Origin: Flavisphingopyxis soli
GTDB taxonomy: Bacteria; Pseudomonadota; Alphaproteobacteria; Sphingomonadales; Sphingomonadaceae
Reading direction: 5' to 3'
Length of the DNA: 64,000 nucleotides
NCBI RefSeq assembly: GCF_007995095.1
Contig: NZ_VOPY01000001.1
Location: 831,001 to 895,000, forward strand
This document shows, in pieces, positions 1 to 9,898 of this stretch. The stretch's first letter is position 1, and each line of letters starts with the position of its first letter. The notes beneath the pieces were generated by a model, which did no database searches, was not told where the DNA came from, and saw only the letters and a program-made list of their open reading frames with translations. Both the position numbers and the translations under genes were made by a program.

Positions 1-175
1 GGACATCCATGACGTGGCTCGACGACCGACCTGCGGGAAGCAGCGCGGCGGTTTCGGCGATCCCTGCCGCATCGACGTCGGCCAGCCCGACGAACCAGCC
101 TGCGCGCGCAAAACGTTGTGCGGTCGCGCGCCCGATGCCCGAACCGCCGCCGGTAATGAAAATTGCCTGTGCCAT
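1..175 (-). CDS. SDR-family oxidoreductase, N-terminal fragment
   Basis: The first 58 residues of a short-chain dehydrogenase/reductase; the rest lies off the left edge. Residues 2-20 show the Rossmann opening beta strand and the glycine-rich cofactor motif TGGGSGIG, followed by an acidic residue (ADVD) near position 34 where NAD(P) specificity is set. The ATG is read leftwards from position 175. The substrate cannot be predicted from this fragment. It is divergent from the secreted protein at 287. Confidence 0.85.
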   Translation of the reverse strand, partial: MAQAIFITGGGSGIGRATAQRFARAGWFVGLADVDAAGIAETAALLPAGRSSSHVMDV

Positions 176-286
176 GTCACCCTCCCTCGTCCTGCCGCGG
201 CATCTGCTGCGCGGTCAGGCGATGTTGGACATGGGGTCGGCGCTTTGGCATGTAAAGCGCGTCGAGAGCGGGAGACCTGTAAGCCG

Positions 287-832
287 ATGATTATCAAGCA
301 GATGCAATTGGCGGTCATGGCTCTGTTCGGCGCGCTGATGCTGTTCGTGCCGTCCGCCGCGCGGGCCGATGTCGCGGTGACATTCTACAGCCACGAATTC
401 GGCGACAGCTTCCCGCACGCGTTCATCGTCCTCAACGGCACGATCGATGCGACCGGCGAGGTGATCGACACCAATTACGGCTTCACCGCGAAGAACGTGT
501 CGCCCGCGATCCTGTTCGGATCGGTGATCGGCATCGTCGAAAGCGTCGAGCCCAAATATGTTGCGAGCAGCGATCCGCATTTCACCGTCCATCTCGACGA
601 TGCGGGCTATGCGCGGCTGATGGCCAAGGTCGTCGAATGGCGCGACCGGCCGCAGAAAAGCTATAATCTGAACAAGCGCAACTGCGTCCATTTCGCGATG
701 GAAGCGGCCGAGACGGTCGGCCTCAAGGTCAATCGCAAGAGCAGGTTCTTCAAGAAACCGCGATCGTTCCTCGAAGAGGTCGAAGCGCTCAATCCCGGGG
801 TCGAAACGGTCGCAACGGTCGCCGCCGAATAG
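287..832 (+). CDS. Secreted protein of unknown function
   Basis: A 181-residue protein starting at ATG 287. The first ~25 residues form a Sec signal peptide (short charged start, hydrophobic core, cleavage near SAARA-D), so it is probably periplasmic. The mature part has a motif NKRNCVHFAMEA about two thirds along. A Cys followed by His in such a setting recalls papain-like or NlpC/P60-like active sites, but I cannot assign a family and this resemblance is only suggestive. The frame is open upstream of 287, but that stretch is arginine/proline-rich antisense to the SDR gene, so I take ATG 287. Confidence 0.75.
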   Translation: MIIKQMQLAVMALFGALMLFVPSAARADVAVTFYSHEFGDSFPHAFIVLNGTIDATGEVIDTNYGFTAKNVSPAILFGSVIGIVESVEPKYVASSDPHFTVHLDDAGYARLMAKVVEWRDRPQKSYNLNKRNCVHFAMEAAETVGLKVNRKSRFFKKPRSFLEEVEALNPGVETVATVAAE

Positions 833-870
833 GCGCGCGACGGCGCGATGCCGTGCGCGCGCCCGTTGGC

Positions 871-2937
871 CTAACTGCCGCCCGCCACGCTCGTCGCAAG
901 GCCCGGCACGAAATCGGCGCCTTCGACGATCTTGCCGCTCGATTCGGACAGCGTTTTGCCGATCGGTTCGGCGCGTCCGCCCAGGCATTTGGCGAGGAAG
1001 TTCTCGGCGACCGCGTTGAACGCGATGTTGTTTTCGGGCTTGGCGAAGCCATGACCCTCGTCGGGGAACAGGACATAGGTGACCGGGATCCCGCGCGCCT
1101 TCATCGCGGCGACGATCTGGTCGCTTTCGGCCTGGTTGACGCGCGGATCGTTGGCGCCTTGCCCGATCAGCAGCGGACGGACGATATCGCCTGCCTTGTA
1201 GAGCGGCGAGCGGTCCTTGAGCATCGCCAGGCCGGCCTCGGTGCGCGGGTCGCCCATGCGCTGGTGGAACTGCTCGACCATCGCGGTCCAGTATGGCGGG
1301 ATCGTCTTCAAGAGCGTTTCGAGGTTCGACGGGCCGACGATATCGACACCGCAGGCGAACTGTTCGGGGGTGAAGGTCAGGCCGGCGAGCGTGGCATAGC
1401 CGCCATAGCTGCCGCCCATGATCGCGACCTTGTCGGGCGTCGTGACGCCCTGTGCCACGGCCCAGTCCATCGCGTCGATCAGGTCGTCCTGCATCTTGCG
1501 GCCCCATTCGAGGTCGCCCGCGCTGATGAAGTCCTTGCCGAGGCCGGTCGAGCCACGAAAATTGACGCTGAGCACCGCATAGCCGCGATTGGCGAGCCAT
1601 TGGTGTGCCGCGCTGAAGCCATAGCCGTCGCGGCCCCACGGTCCGCCATGGACGACCATGACCATCGGCACCGGCGCATTCGCCGTGCCGTCGCCGTCGG
1701 GATCGGCGGCCTTGGGCAGGCTGAGATAGCTGACGAGGTCGAGCCCGTCGCGCGACTTGATGACGACAGGGCGCTTGGCGACGAGCGGTGCGCCGACCAG
1801 TTCGGGACGCGAGGTATAGAGCTTGGTCAGCGTCTTTGCCTTGCGGTCGAACAGATAGGTCGAGGCGGGCTCGACGACGGGATCGTTGCCGACGATCCAC
1901 AGGCTGTCGTCCTCGGTCCGCGAGCTCACCCCGAACTCGCCTTCGAGCTGGCTATCGAGCCAATCGAGATCGGCACCGACAGCGGGATCGATCGCGGTCC
2001 ATTCGGGCTTGAGATAATTGATCGCATAGGCATCGATCACCCCGGTCCTGGGATTGCCCATCGCGCCGGCGATATCGGCCTTGTCGCTCTGGGCAATGAC
2101 GTGCTTGTCGCCGCTGGCGACATCCTGCGCGATCAGCGCGGCGGTGTTGCGACCGCGGCTGTCGATCCAGTACAGCGTCTTGCCGTCGTTGGTGAAGCCC
2201 GCCGGGTTGGTGGTCAGCGAATCGGCGAGCTCGGTCGAACCGAAGGGCTTGTCCTCGACCTTGCCATCGACGACGCGGAAATAGTCGACCCCGCCCGCCG
2301 CGTTGGGCCGCATCGCGAGCCTGAGGTTGAGGTTGTCGTCGGCAAGGAAGCCGGCATAGCCGTCACCCCTGATCACCTCGGTCAGCGTGCCGGTCGTCAG
2401 GTCGAGCCGATAGACATCGTGCCAGCGCGGGTCGCGGTTGTTGAGCCCGACGAGCACGGCGTCCTTGTATTTGTGCGACGTGCCGAGGAGCTGCGCGCGG
2501 GTTTTTTCGAACGGGGTCAGTGTGCGTTCGGCGCCGCTCGCGACGTCGATGCCGTACAGCAGGAAATTCTCGTCGCCGCCCTTGTCCTGGACATAGAGCA
2601 GGGTCTTGCCGTCGCCCGACCAGCCATAGCCGCGGATCGGCCGGTCGGTCGAATTGGTCATCGGTTTCGCGGCGTCGGGATTGCCGACCGGGGCGACGTA
2701 GATGTTGAGCACGTCGCCGCGCGGGGCGAGCCAGCTCAGCCACTTGCCGTCGGGCGACAATTGCGCGCTGGTCTTGGTCGGATTGCCGAACAGCGCCGCG
2801 CGCTCGATCAGCGGGACCGCCGCGGCCGGCTGCGGCGCGGCGACCATTGTCGGGGCGGTCTGTTGGTCCATGTTTGTGCATCCGGTCAAAAGGACGGAAC
2901 CGGCAAGCATGCTGGCGCCCAATAGAAGTGATTTCAT
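871..2937 (-). CDS. S9 prolyl-oligopeptidase-family lipoprotein peptidase
   Basis: A 688-residue acylaminoacyl-/dipeptidyl-peptidase-like serine hydrolase. It starts with a lipoprotein signal (lipobox LTGC near residue 20), so it is probably anchored in the envelope. Residues ~40-400 look like the seven-bladed propeller that gates S9 enzymes. The C-terminal alpha/beta hydrolase domain has VHGGPWG (oxyanion region), the nucleophile elbow GGSYGG with Ser510, a later Asp (GANDPR) and the catalytic His in DEGHGF. Expected role: trimming oligopeptides for uptake. A perfect palindrome overlapping a probable promoter sits just upstream, implying repressor control. Confidence 0.92.
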   Translation of the reverse strand: MKSLLLGASMLAGSVLLTGCTNMDQQTAPTMVAAPQPAAAVPLIERAALFGNPTKTSAQLSPDGKWLSWLAPRGDVLNIYVAPVGNPDAAKPMTNSTDRPIRGYGWSGDGKTLLYVQDKGGDENFLLYGIDVASGAERTLTPFEKTRAQLLGTSHKYKDAVLVGLNNRDPRWHDVYRLDLTTGTLTEVIRGDGYAGFLADDNLNLRLAMRPNAAGGVDYFRVVDGKVEDKPFGSTELADSLTTNPAGFTNDGKTLYWIDSRGRNTAALIAQDVASGDKHVIAQSDKADIAGAMGNPRTGVIDAYAINYLKPEWTAIDPAVGADLDWLDSQLEGEFGVSSRTEDDSLWIVGNDPVVEPASTYLFDRKAKTLTKLYTSRPELVGAPLVAKRPVVIKSRDGLDLVSYLSLPKAADPDGDGTANAPVPMVMVVHGGPWGRDGYGFSAAHQWLANRGYAVLSVNFRGSTGLGKDFISAGDLEWGRKMQDDLIDAMDWAVAQGVTTPDKVAIMGGSYGGYATLAGLTFTPEQFACGVDIVGPSNLETLLKTIPPYWTAMVEQFHQRMGDPRTEAGLAMLKDRSPLYKAGDIVRPLLIGQGANDPRVNQAESDQIVAAMKARGIPVTYVLFPDEGHGFAKPENNIAFNAVAENFLAKCLGGRAEPIGKTLSESSGKIVEGADFVPGLATSVAGGS

Positions 2938-2947
2938 AGCAATTCTC

Positions 2948-2990
2948 CCTGTGTATTATGTGCATAATACACAGGCACGTGACCTGTCAA
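2948..2990 (-). promoter_or_regulatory. Promoter with a 28-bp perfect palindrome before the S9 peptidase
   Basis: Positions 2948-2975 form a perfect inverted repeat: arms CCTGTGTATTATG and CATAATACACAGG around TG. It ends only ten bases from the peptidase start codon. On the minus strand a TTGACA (complement of 2985-2990) precedes it; TATTAT and ATTATG inside the palindrome are -10 candidates at 15-16 bp spacing. An AT-rich dyad covering the -10 and start point is typical of a repressor operator. Alternatively the RNA hairpin could mask the ribosome binding site. The regulator is not identified. Confidence 0.6.
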
Positions 2991-3047
2991 GTAAAGGGAA
3001 CTTTACAAGTGTTCTGAACCCACTTCAGGGGTGCTTTACGAGGGCGG

Positions 3048-3665
3048 CTAGATCGCCTCGATGCTGTAATGGTGCCAGGCGAAGATCGCCGCCGCGCCGC
3101 GATAGGGGCGCCAGGGCTCGGCCAGCGCGCGGCAGAGCTTCTCCGACGGGCGTTCGGTAAGGCCCATGACCTTGCCGACGTCGATCTGGACGGCAAGGTC
3201 GCCGGCGGGCCAGATGTCGCGCCGTCCCTCGGCGAACAGCAGGTAGATTTCGGCCGACCAGCGACCGATGCCCTTGACCTTGGTCAGCAGCGCGATCGCC
3301 TCCTCGTCGTCGGCGGGCAGGTCGTCGAAGGTGAGGTCGCCGGTCATGACGAGTTCGGCAAGGCTTCGCGCATAGCCCTGTTTCTGCCGGCTGAGCCCGC
3401 AGGCGCGTAGCGCATCGAAGTCCGACGCGGCGATCGCCTCGACCGGGCAGCCTTCGCCGAGATGCGCCTCGAGCTTGTTCCACACCGCGGTCGCCGCCTT
3501 GGCGCTGACCTGCTGGCCGACGATCGTGCGGAGCAGCGTTGCATAGCCCGGAGGACGGATCCGTGGCGGCGGATAGCCTGCCTCGGCAAGCGCGGGAGCG
3601 AAGCGCGGCTCGACGGCGACGAGCGCGTCGAGATCGGTCCGTATCTGCTTTGCCGTCAGTCCCAT
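3048..3665 (-). CDS. DNA-3-methyladenine glycosylase, AlkA/HhH-GPD type
   Basis: A 205-residue base-excision-repair glycosylase removing alkylated purines. The core (residues ~40-200) is the HhH-GPD fold: IVGQQVSAKAA at 48-58, a helix-hairpin-helix LTKVKGIGRWSAEIYLL at 127-143, and the catalytic aspartate in PAGDLAVQ (Asp156). There are no four Cys at the C terminus, so it is not an iron-sulfur EndoIII/MutY protein. It is shorter than E. coli AlkA because it lacks the N-terminal domain, as is usual for the alphaproteobacterial form. ATG 3665 is the only good in-frame start. Confidence 0.9.
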   Translation of the reverse strand: MGLTAKQIRTDLDALVAVEPRFAPALAEAGYPPPRIRPPGYATLLRTIVGQQVSAKAATAVWNKLEAHLGEGCPVEAIAASDFDALRACGLSRQKQGYARSLAELVMTGDLTFDDLPADDEEAIALLTKVKGIGRWSAEIYLLFAEGRRDIWPAGDLAVQIDVGKVMGLTERPSEKLCRALAEPWRPYRGAAAIFAWHHYSIEAI

Positions 3666-3748
3666 GCCGTCACCCCTTGATTTGCGTGGACGCGCACCAT
3701 AGGCGGGCCGCCAATGCCAAGCCATAGCCGCTACAGACAGGATAATTG

Positions 3749-4066
3749 ATGCCGACGATTTATGTGACCGACCGCGCGGGCAACGAGCGCGCCGTCGAAG
3801 CCAAGCCCGGCTATAGCGTGATGGAAACGATCCGCGATGCGGGCTTTGACGACTTGCTCGCGCTCTGCGGCGGCTGCTGTTCGTGCGCGACCTGCCATGT
3901 CGTTGTCGACGATGCCCAGCTGTCGCTGCTCCCCGCGATGAGCGAGGACGAGGACGATCTGCTCGATTCGTCCGACCACCGGACCGCGGGATCGCGGCTG
4001 TCATGCCAGATCGACGTGTCCGACGCGCTCGACGGCCTCAAGGTGACAATCGCCCCCGAAGACTGA
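3749..4066 (+). CDS. [2Fe-2S] ferredoxin, adrenodoxin/putidaredoxin type
   Basis: A 105-residue electron carrier. The cluster ligands are visible as C-x5-C-x2-C within [13 protein letters not shown] plus a fourth Cys in SCQI about 35 residues later, the vertebrate-type/putidaredoxin spacing. An extra Cys sits beside the second ligand. Acidic patches (SEDEDDLL) match the redox-partner interface in this family. In alphaproteobacteria such proteins serve P450s or Fe-S cluster assembly; no partner gene is adjacent. The codon before ATG 3749 is TTG, but ATG is preferred. Confidence 0.92.
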   Translation: MPTIYVTDRAGNERAVEAKPGYSVMETIRDAGFDDLLALCGGCCSCATCHVVVDDAQLSLLPAMSEDEDDLLDSSDHRTAGSRLSCQIDVSDALDGLKVTIAPED

Positions 4067-4077
4067 GCGCGCGGGGC

Positions 4078-4887
4078 TCAGTCGAGCTTGAGCAGCGCCT
4101 TGGGCGCGACCTTGGTCCCCGAGGTGATGTCCCAGACGAGCTGCTGACGCGCCCCCGCCCTGGCCGGGCCGTCGTTGGTGTTGTTGGTCAGGATCGCGGC
4201 GTCGGTGGTCAGCGTCAGCCGCCCCTCGGTGCGCGCATTGGCGTTGTCGCCGGGCGCATCGGGACCGAGCCCGCCCAATGCGCGCGCGCTCTGGTCGTCG
4301 GCGGTGGCGAGGCCGGGTCCGCCGATCTCGGCCGAGCCGTCGGCGCGGCGGTGGATGGCGATGATCGGCTTGATGATCTCGACCCCGGGGAAGATCGGCC
4401 AGACGAAATCGCGGTCGAGCCGGCCAGTCAGCGCATAATCGACCTCGAACACGCCGTCGCCCTTGTGGACGACCGATTTCCAGCCCTGTTCCTTTGACAG
4501 GCGTGCGGCAAAGGCGTCCATCGTCGCGGGGTCGGCAGGGTTGATCCCGCCGAACATCGCCGAGAACCGGGCCACGTTTTCAGCCTTCTTGGCCTGGGCC
4601 TCGTCCCATTCGGCCTTTTGTTCGGCGATTTCGTCGTCGCTGCAGCTGCGGTCTTCAAAGCTGTCTTCGTCGGTGCACTGCGCGACGAACTTTTCGTCGC
4701 TGTCGGCCTGCGCCTGGCGGATCAGTGCGGGCGACGTCGCGAACATCAGCTCGCCCTTATAGGCAAAGGTGAAGGCGCCGTTGCGCCCGACATCGATGGT
4801 CGAAGTGAATTTGCCGGGAACGATGAAACAGGCGGCCAAGGTGAGCGCAATCGCGATTGCGGCCAGAAACGTCACTCGATTGCGCAT
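4078..4887 (-). CDS. Putative lipoprotein, unknown function
   Basis: A 269-residue protein with a clear lipoprotein signal (hydrophobic stretch ending LAAC, lipid Cys ~20). It then has beta-rich sequence and a long charged helix (residues ~75-105, rich in E, K, A). No catalytic motif is seen. It converges with the ferredoxin gene with an 11-bp gap. I do not recognise the family; an envelope location is the only firm inference. Confidence 0.75.
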   Translation of the reverse strand: MRNRVTFLAAIAIALTLAACFIVPGKFTSTIDVGRNGAFTFAYKGELMFATSPALIRQAQADSDEKFVAQCTDEDSFEDRSCSDDEIAEQKAEWDEAQAKKAENVARFSAMFGGINPADPATMDAFAARLSKEQGWKSVVHKGDGVFEVDYALTGRLDRDFVWPIFPGVEIIKPIIAIHRRADGSAEIGGPGLATADDQSARALGGLGPDAPGDNANARTEGRLTLTTDAAILTNNTNDGPARAGARQQLVWDITSGTKVAPKALLKLD

Positions 4888-4908
4888 GATATTTCCCCCC
4901 GAAATTGG

Positions 4909-5673
4909 TTATCCCTTGGCGGTCGCCACCGCATAAAGCGCGATTGCTGCGGCGTTGGAGACGTTGAGGCTCTCCATCCGCGGGCTGATCGGCAGTTTGG
5001 CGAGCATGTCGCAATGCGCCATCGTGTTGTGGCGCATGCCTTCACCCTCGGCGCCGAGGATCAGCGCGATCCGCTTGCTGCCTTCGAGCGCGACCGAAAG
5101 CTCGGTATCGGCGGTGCCGGCGAGGCCGATGCGCCAATATTCGGCTTCGGCGATTTCCTCGAGCGCGCGGGCGAGATTGACGACGCGGACCCACGGCACG
5201 ATTTCGAGCGCACCCGAGGCCGAGCGCGCGATGACGCCCGATTCGGGCGGTGCATGGCGATCCTGCGTGACGACCGCGCAGGCGTCGAAGGCGGCGGCAG
5301 AGCGCAGCACCGCGCCGACATTGTGCGGATCGGTGACCTGGTCGAGAATGACGATCGGGCGGGGCCTGGCGGCGCTGTCGCCCGCCTCGCGGTCGAGCAC
5401 GTCGCCGAGCCAGATGTCTTCGAGTGGTTCGAACTCGGCGACGATCCCCTGGTGCGGCGTATCGCCGGGGATCAGCCGGGCAAGGTCGGCGACCTCGCTA
5501 TAGGTGATCGGCAGCGTCGCGGGCAGGTCGAGCGAGGCAAGCGCCTCGCGCGTGCCCCACAATTTGCGCACGCTGCGCGCCGGATTGGCGAGCGCGGCGA
5601 TGACGGGATGGCGGCCCCAGATACGGATCGGGGCGCCCTTCTTGACCTGATAGGTTTGCTTGCGACGTGACAT
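4909..5673 (-). CDS. rlmB: 23S rRNA (guanosine-2'-O-)-methyltransferase, TrmH/SpoU family
   Basis: A 254-residue SPOUT methyltransferase, the RlmB type that methylates the ribose of G2251 in 23S rRNA using SAM. An N-terminal substrate-binding domain (IWGRHPVIAALANP, residues ~16-29) precedes the knotted catalytic domain. That domain shows motif 1 (DPHNVGAVLRSAAAF), motif 2 (LGAEGEGM) and motif 3 (SLNVSNAAAIALY). ATG 5673 puts the start at MSRRKQTYQ; the frame stays open upstream but that part overlaps tRNA-Tyr and is not coding. RlmB rather than another family member is inferred from length and the N-terminal domain. Confidence 0.9.
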   Translation of the reverse strand: MSRRKQTYQVKKGAPIRIWGRHPVIAALANPARSVRKLWGTREALASLDLPATLPITYSEVADLARLIPGDTPHQGIVAEFEPLEDIWLGDVLDREAGDSAARPRPIVILDQVTDPHNVGAVLRSAAAFDACAVVTQDRHAPPESGVIARSASGALEIVPWVRVVNLARALEEIAEAEYWRIGLAGTADTELSVALEGSKRIALILGAEGEGMRHNTMAHCDMLAKLPISPRMESLNVSNAAAIALYAVATAKG

Positions 5674-5843
5674 GACGGGTTCTTTGCAACGCACGGGGGC
5701 GGTGAGGCAAGCGCGCATTCGCCTTGCGACCGGTTTGACGGCATTGACACGCCACGGCGCTTTCTCCATTGGGGCGCCTGCACGCCCGGCGCCGGGGTTA
5801 ATATTCCGGCGCAAGCACGGTGGTTTCACCGCTGCGAACATCT

Positions 5844-5930
5844 GGACAGGTGGCCGAGTGGTTAAAGGCAGCAGACTGTAAATCTGCCCGGGTTTCCCGT
5901 ACGCTGGTTCGAATCCAGCCCTGTCCACCA
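5844..5930 (+). tRNA. tRNA-Tyr (GTA)
   Basis: An 87-nt class II tRNA with encoded CCA. The acceptor stem GGACAGG pairs with CCTGTCC before A-CCA. The anticodon loop is CTGTAAA with anticodon GTA. A variable arm and a GGTTCGAATCC T-loop follow. It is followed at once by a long hairpin and two repeat units. Confidence 0.97.
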
Positions 5931-5968
5931 TCATTCAAAACCAGTCCGGGGGACTGATTTTGAATGAT
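5930..5968 (+). terminator. Long hairpin abutting the CCA of tRNA-Tyr
   Basis: The last base of the tRNA starts a hairpin with 18-base arms (5930-5947 and 5951-5968), one C/A mismatch and loop GGG. It could end the tRNA transcript or guide 3' processing, although there is no uridine run after it. An equivalent hairpin follows tRNA-Leu at 17,781-17,819. Confidence 0.55.
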
Positions 5969-6081
5969 CCCGAGAAGCGAAGTCTTCAAGGGTCAGGCGT
6001 CTCCCCACACGCAACTTCGCCCGTCCGGGGGACGAAAATATCGATGATCCCGAGAGGCGAAGCCTTCGCGGGTCAGGCGTC
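5944..6081 (+). repeat. Two tandem repeat units after tRNA-Tyr
   Basis: Two ~58-bp units (5944-6001 and 6023-6081) each start GTCCGGGGGAC, pass through GATGATCCCGAG and (A/G)GCGAAG, and end GGGTCAGGCGTC. The first GTCC...GGAC core is the tip of the hairpin beside the tRNA. The same GTCCGGGGGAC core opens two units beside tRNA-Leu. The 6082-6206 remainder is AT-richer and I see no gene in it. Confidence 0.7.
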
Positions 6082-6206
6082 CCACCAGGCATATTGGTGG
6101 CCCATCGCACATCCGCCGATAGAGTGACGTCGCCTCTTAGCTATCCGAAATAACCAACAATAAATTAACGATAAAAATCGTCTGGTTTCAGATGAAACCA
6201 TCGCGT

Positions 6207-6578
6207 TCAGAACAGGCGCGATCCGTTCGGAACGCGGGTATCGGGTGCGAACAGGTCGACGTTGCCGTCGGCATCGGCGAACCCCAGCGTGAGCACTTCG
6301 GAGATCGCCGGGCCGGTCTGGCGCGGAGCGAAATTGACGACTGCCGCGACCTGTCGTCCGATCAGGTCGGCGGGCGCATAGTTGGCCGCGATCTGCGCGC
6401 AGCTCTTCTTCTCCCCGACGCCGGCACCGAAATCGATCCGCAGCTTGAGCGATGGCTTGCGTGCTTCGGGAAAGGCTTCGGCGGCGACGATCGTGCCGAC
6501 GCGAATGTCGGCGGCGAGGAAATCGTCGAAGCCGATCTGGGGTGCGGCGGGCGCGTCGGGATCGTGCGTCAGGTGCAC
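6207..6578 (-). CDS. tRNA-binding-domain protein, CsaA/Trbp111 type
   Basis: A 123-residue protein consisting almost entirely of an EMAP/Trbp111-like OB-fold tRNA-binding domain. Visible signatures are FLAADIRVGTIVAAE near the N terminus, the strand LKLRIDFG, and the region QIAANYAPADLIGRQVAAVVNF. Family members bind tRNA structure or act as chaperones. It lies one base beyond the pccA stop codon and so may be the last gene of the propionyl-CoA operon, without an obvious role in that pathway. Confidence 0.88.
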   Translation of the reverse strand: MHLTHDPDAPAAPQIGFDDFLAADIRVGTIVAAEAFPEARKPSLKLRIDFGAGVGEKKSCAQIAANYAPADLIGRQVAAVVNFAPRQTGPAISEVLTLGFADADGNVDLFAPDTRVPNGSRLF

Positions 6579-6579
6579 G

Positions 6580-8657
<2,078 letters not shown>

Positions 8658-8658
<1 letters not shown>

Positions 8659-8897
8659 TATTTATCGTCCGAAGTTGGAGCTTTGCGAAGGGCAATCCAA
8701 GCGAGCACTAAAGTCGAAATCATGAAGAGCGCTGATATTGGGACCAAAACCTGACCCTGCGGCGCCATACACTCGGCCCAGAGATTGCCGAAACCTTTAC
8801 AATGATCGCCCGCCGTGTGCATCCACGCGTAGGCGGTCAGTGAAAAACACGCCCATGCTATTAACAGCGCAACGATCACGATAAATCGTTGGATCAC
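8658..8897 (-). CDS. Small two-helix membrane protein in the pcc operon
   Basis: A 79-residue protein starting at GTG 8897. It has two hydrophobic helices (residues ~6-26 and ~52-70) separated by a loop with two Cys and one His ([14 protein letters not shown]). Its GTG overlaps the bioB stop by four bases and its stop overlaps the pccA start by one, so it is translationally coupled on both sides. I do not recognise it. Its base composition is less GC-rich than its neighbours, which could mean recent acquisition. Confidence 0.75.
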
Positions 8898-9898
8898 TCC
8901 GCCGCCTCCAGCTCCGCGCGCATCGGCTCTGCGCTTTCCATCGCGCGCAATCCCAGCTTGGCGAGCAGCGCGGCGTCGGCGCTGTCGCCGCGGTTGCCGG
9001 TGGTGAGCAGCTTGTCGCCGGTGAAGATGCTGTTGGCGCCCGCAAGGAAGCACAGCGCCTGCGTCGCCTCGCTCATGCTTTCCCGGCCCGCGCTGAGGCG
9101 GACCATCGATTTGGGCATGGTGATCCGCGCGACCGCGACGGTGCGGACGAACTCGATATCGTCGATCTTGGCGAGCGGCGTGTCGGCGAGCATGTCGCCC
9201 AAAGGCGTGCCTTTCACGGGAACGAGCGCGTTGACCGGCACGCTTTCGGGGTGACGCGGCAGCGTCGCGAGCGCGTGGACGAAGCCGACGCGGTCGGACC
9301 GCGTCTCGCCCATGCCGACGATCCCGCCGCTGCACACCGCCATCCCCGCATCGCGGACATGACCGAGCGTATCGAGCCGATCCTGAAAGGTCCGCGTCGT
9401 GATGATGTCGCCATAATGTTCGGGCGAGGTGTCGATATTGTGGTTGTAGTAATCGAGGCCCGCCTCGGCGAGGCGCCGTGCCTGGTGCGGCTCGATCATG
9501 CCCAGGGTCATGCAGGTTTCCATGCCGAGGGCGCGCACGCCCGAGATCATCGATACGATCGCGTCCATGTCGCGATCCTTGAGCTCGCGCCACGCGGCGC
9601 CCATGCAGAACCGCTGCGATCCCGCCGTCTTCGCCTCGCGCGCGGCGATCATCACCGCATCGACGTCGATCAGTTTCTCGGCCTTGAGCCCGGTATTGTG
9701 ATGCGCCGACTGCGAGCAATAGCCGCAATCCTCGGCGCAGCCGCCGGTCTTGATGCTGAGCAGCGTGCACAGCTGGATCTCGCCGGGCGTGTGGTGTTCG
9801 CGGTGCGTCTCGGCGGCGCGAAAGACGAGCTCGGCGAAGGGCAGGTCGAACAATGCCGCGATCTCGTCGCGGGTCCAGTCGGTGCGGGGCTGGGTCAC
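8894..9898 (-). CDS. bioB: Biotin synthase
   Basis: A 334-residue radical-SAM enzyme that inserts sulfur into dethiobiotin. The 4Fe-4S cluster motif C-x3-C-x2-C is at Cys54, Cys58 and Cys61 ([12 protein letters not shown]). [18 protein letters not shown] and the Arg-containing strand VRLSAGRE match the family, including ligands for the sacrificial 2Fe-2S cluster. Other bio genes are absent here. Its location between the mutase and pccA genes suggests it is expressed to supply the biotin that PccA needs. ATGA overlap with the upstream mutase gene. Confidence 0.96.
   Translation of the reverse strand: MTQPRTDWTRDEIAALFDLPFAELVFRAAETHREHHTPGEIQLCTLLSIKTGGCAEDCGYCSQSAHHNTGLKAEKLIDVDAVMIAAREAKTAGSQRFCMGAAWRELKDRDMDAIVSMISGVRALGMETCMTLGMIEPHQARRLAEAGLDYYNHNIDTSPEHYGDIITTRTFQDRLDTLGHVRDAGMAVCSGGIVGMGETRSDRVGFVHALATLPRHPESVPVNALVPVKGTPLGDMLADTPLAKIDDIEFVRTVAVARITMPKSMVRLSAGRESMSEATQALCFLAGANSIFTGDKLLTTGNRGDSADAALLAKLGLRAMESAEPMRAELEAAE

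Noticed and set aside
853-2925. Long open frame antisense to the S9 peptidase gene
   Set aside because: It is Arg/Asp/Ala-rich with no motifs and mirrors the strong third-position GC of the real gene; the minus-strand frame has lipobox and catalytic residues.
4618-5670. Long plus-strand frame over the RlmB and lipoprotein genes
   Set aside because: It crosses two genes of the other strand and has low-complexity composition; both minus-strand genes have clear family features.
5944-6081. Tandem repeats near tRNA-Tyr as a CRISPR array
   Set aside because: Only two units, with matching bodies rather than unique spacers, and no cas genes.
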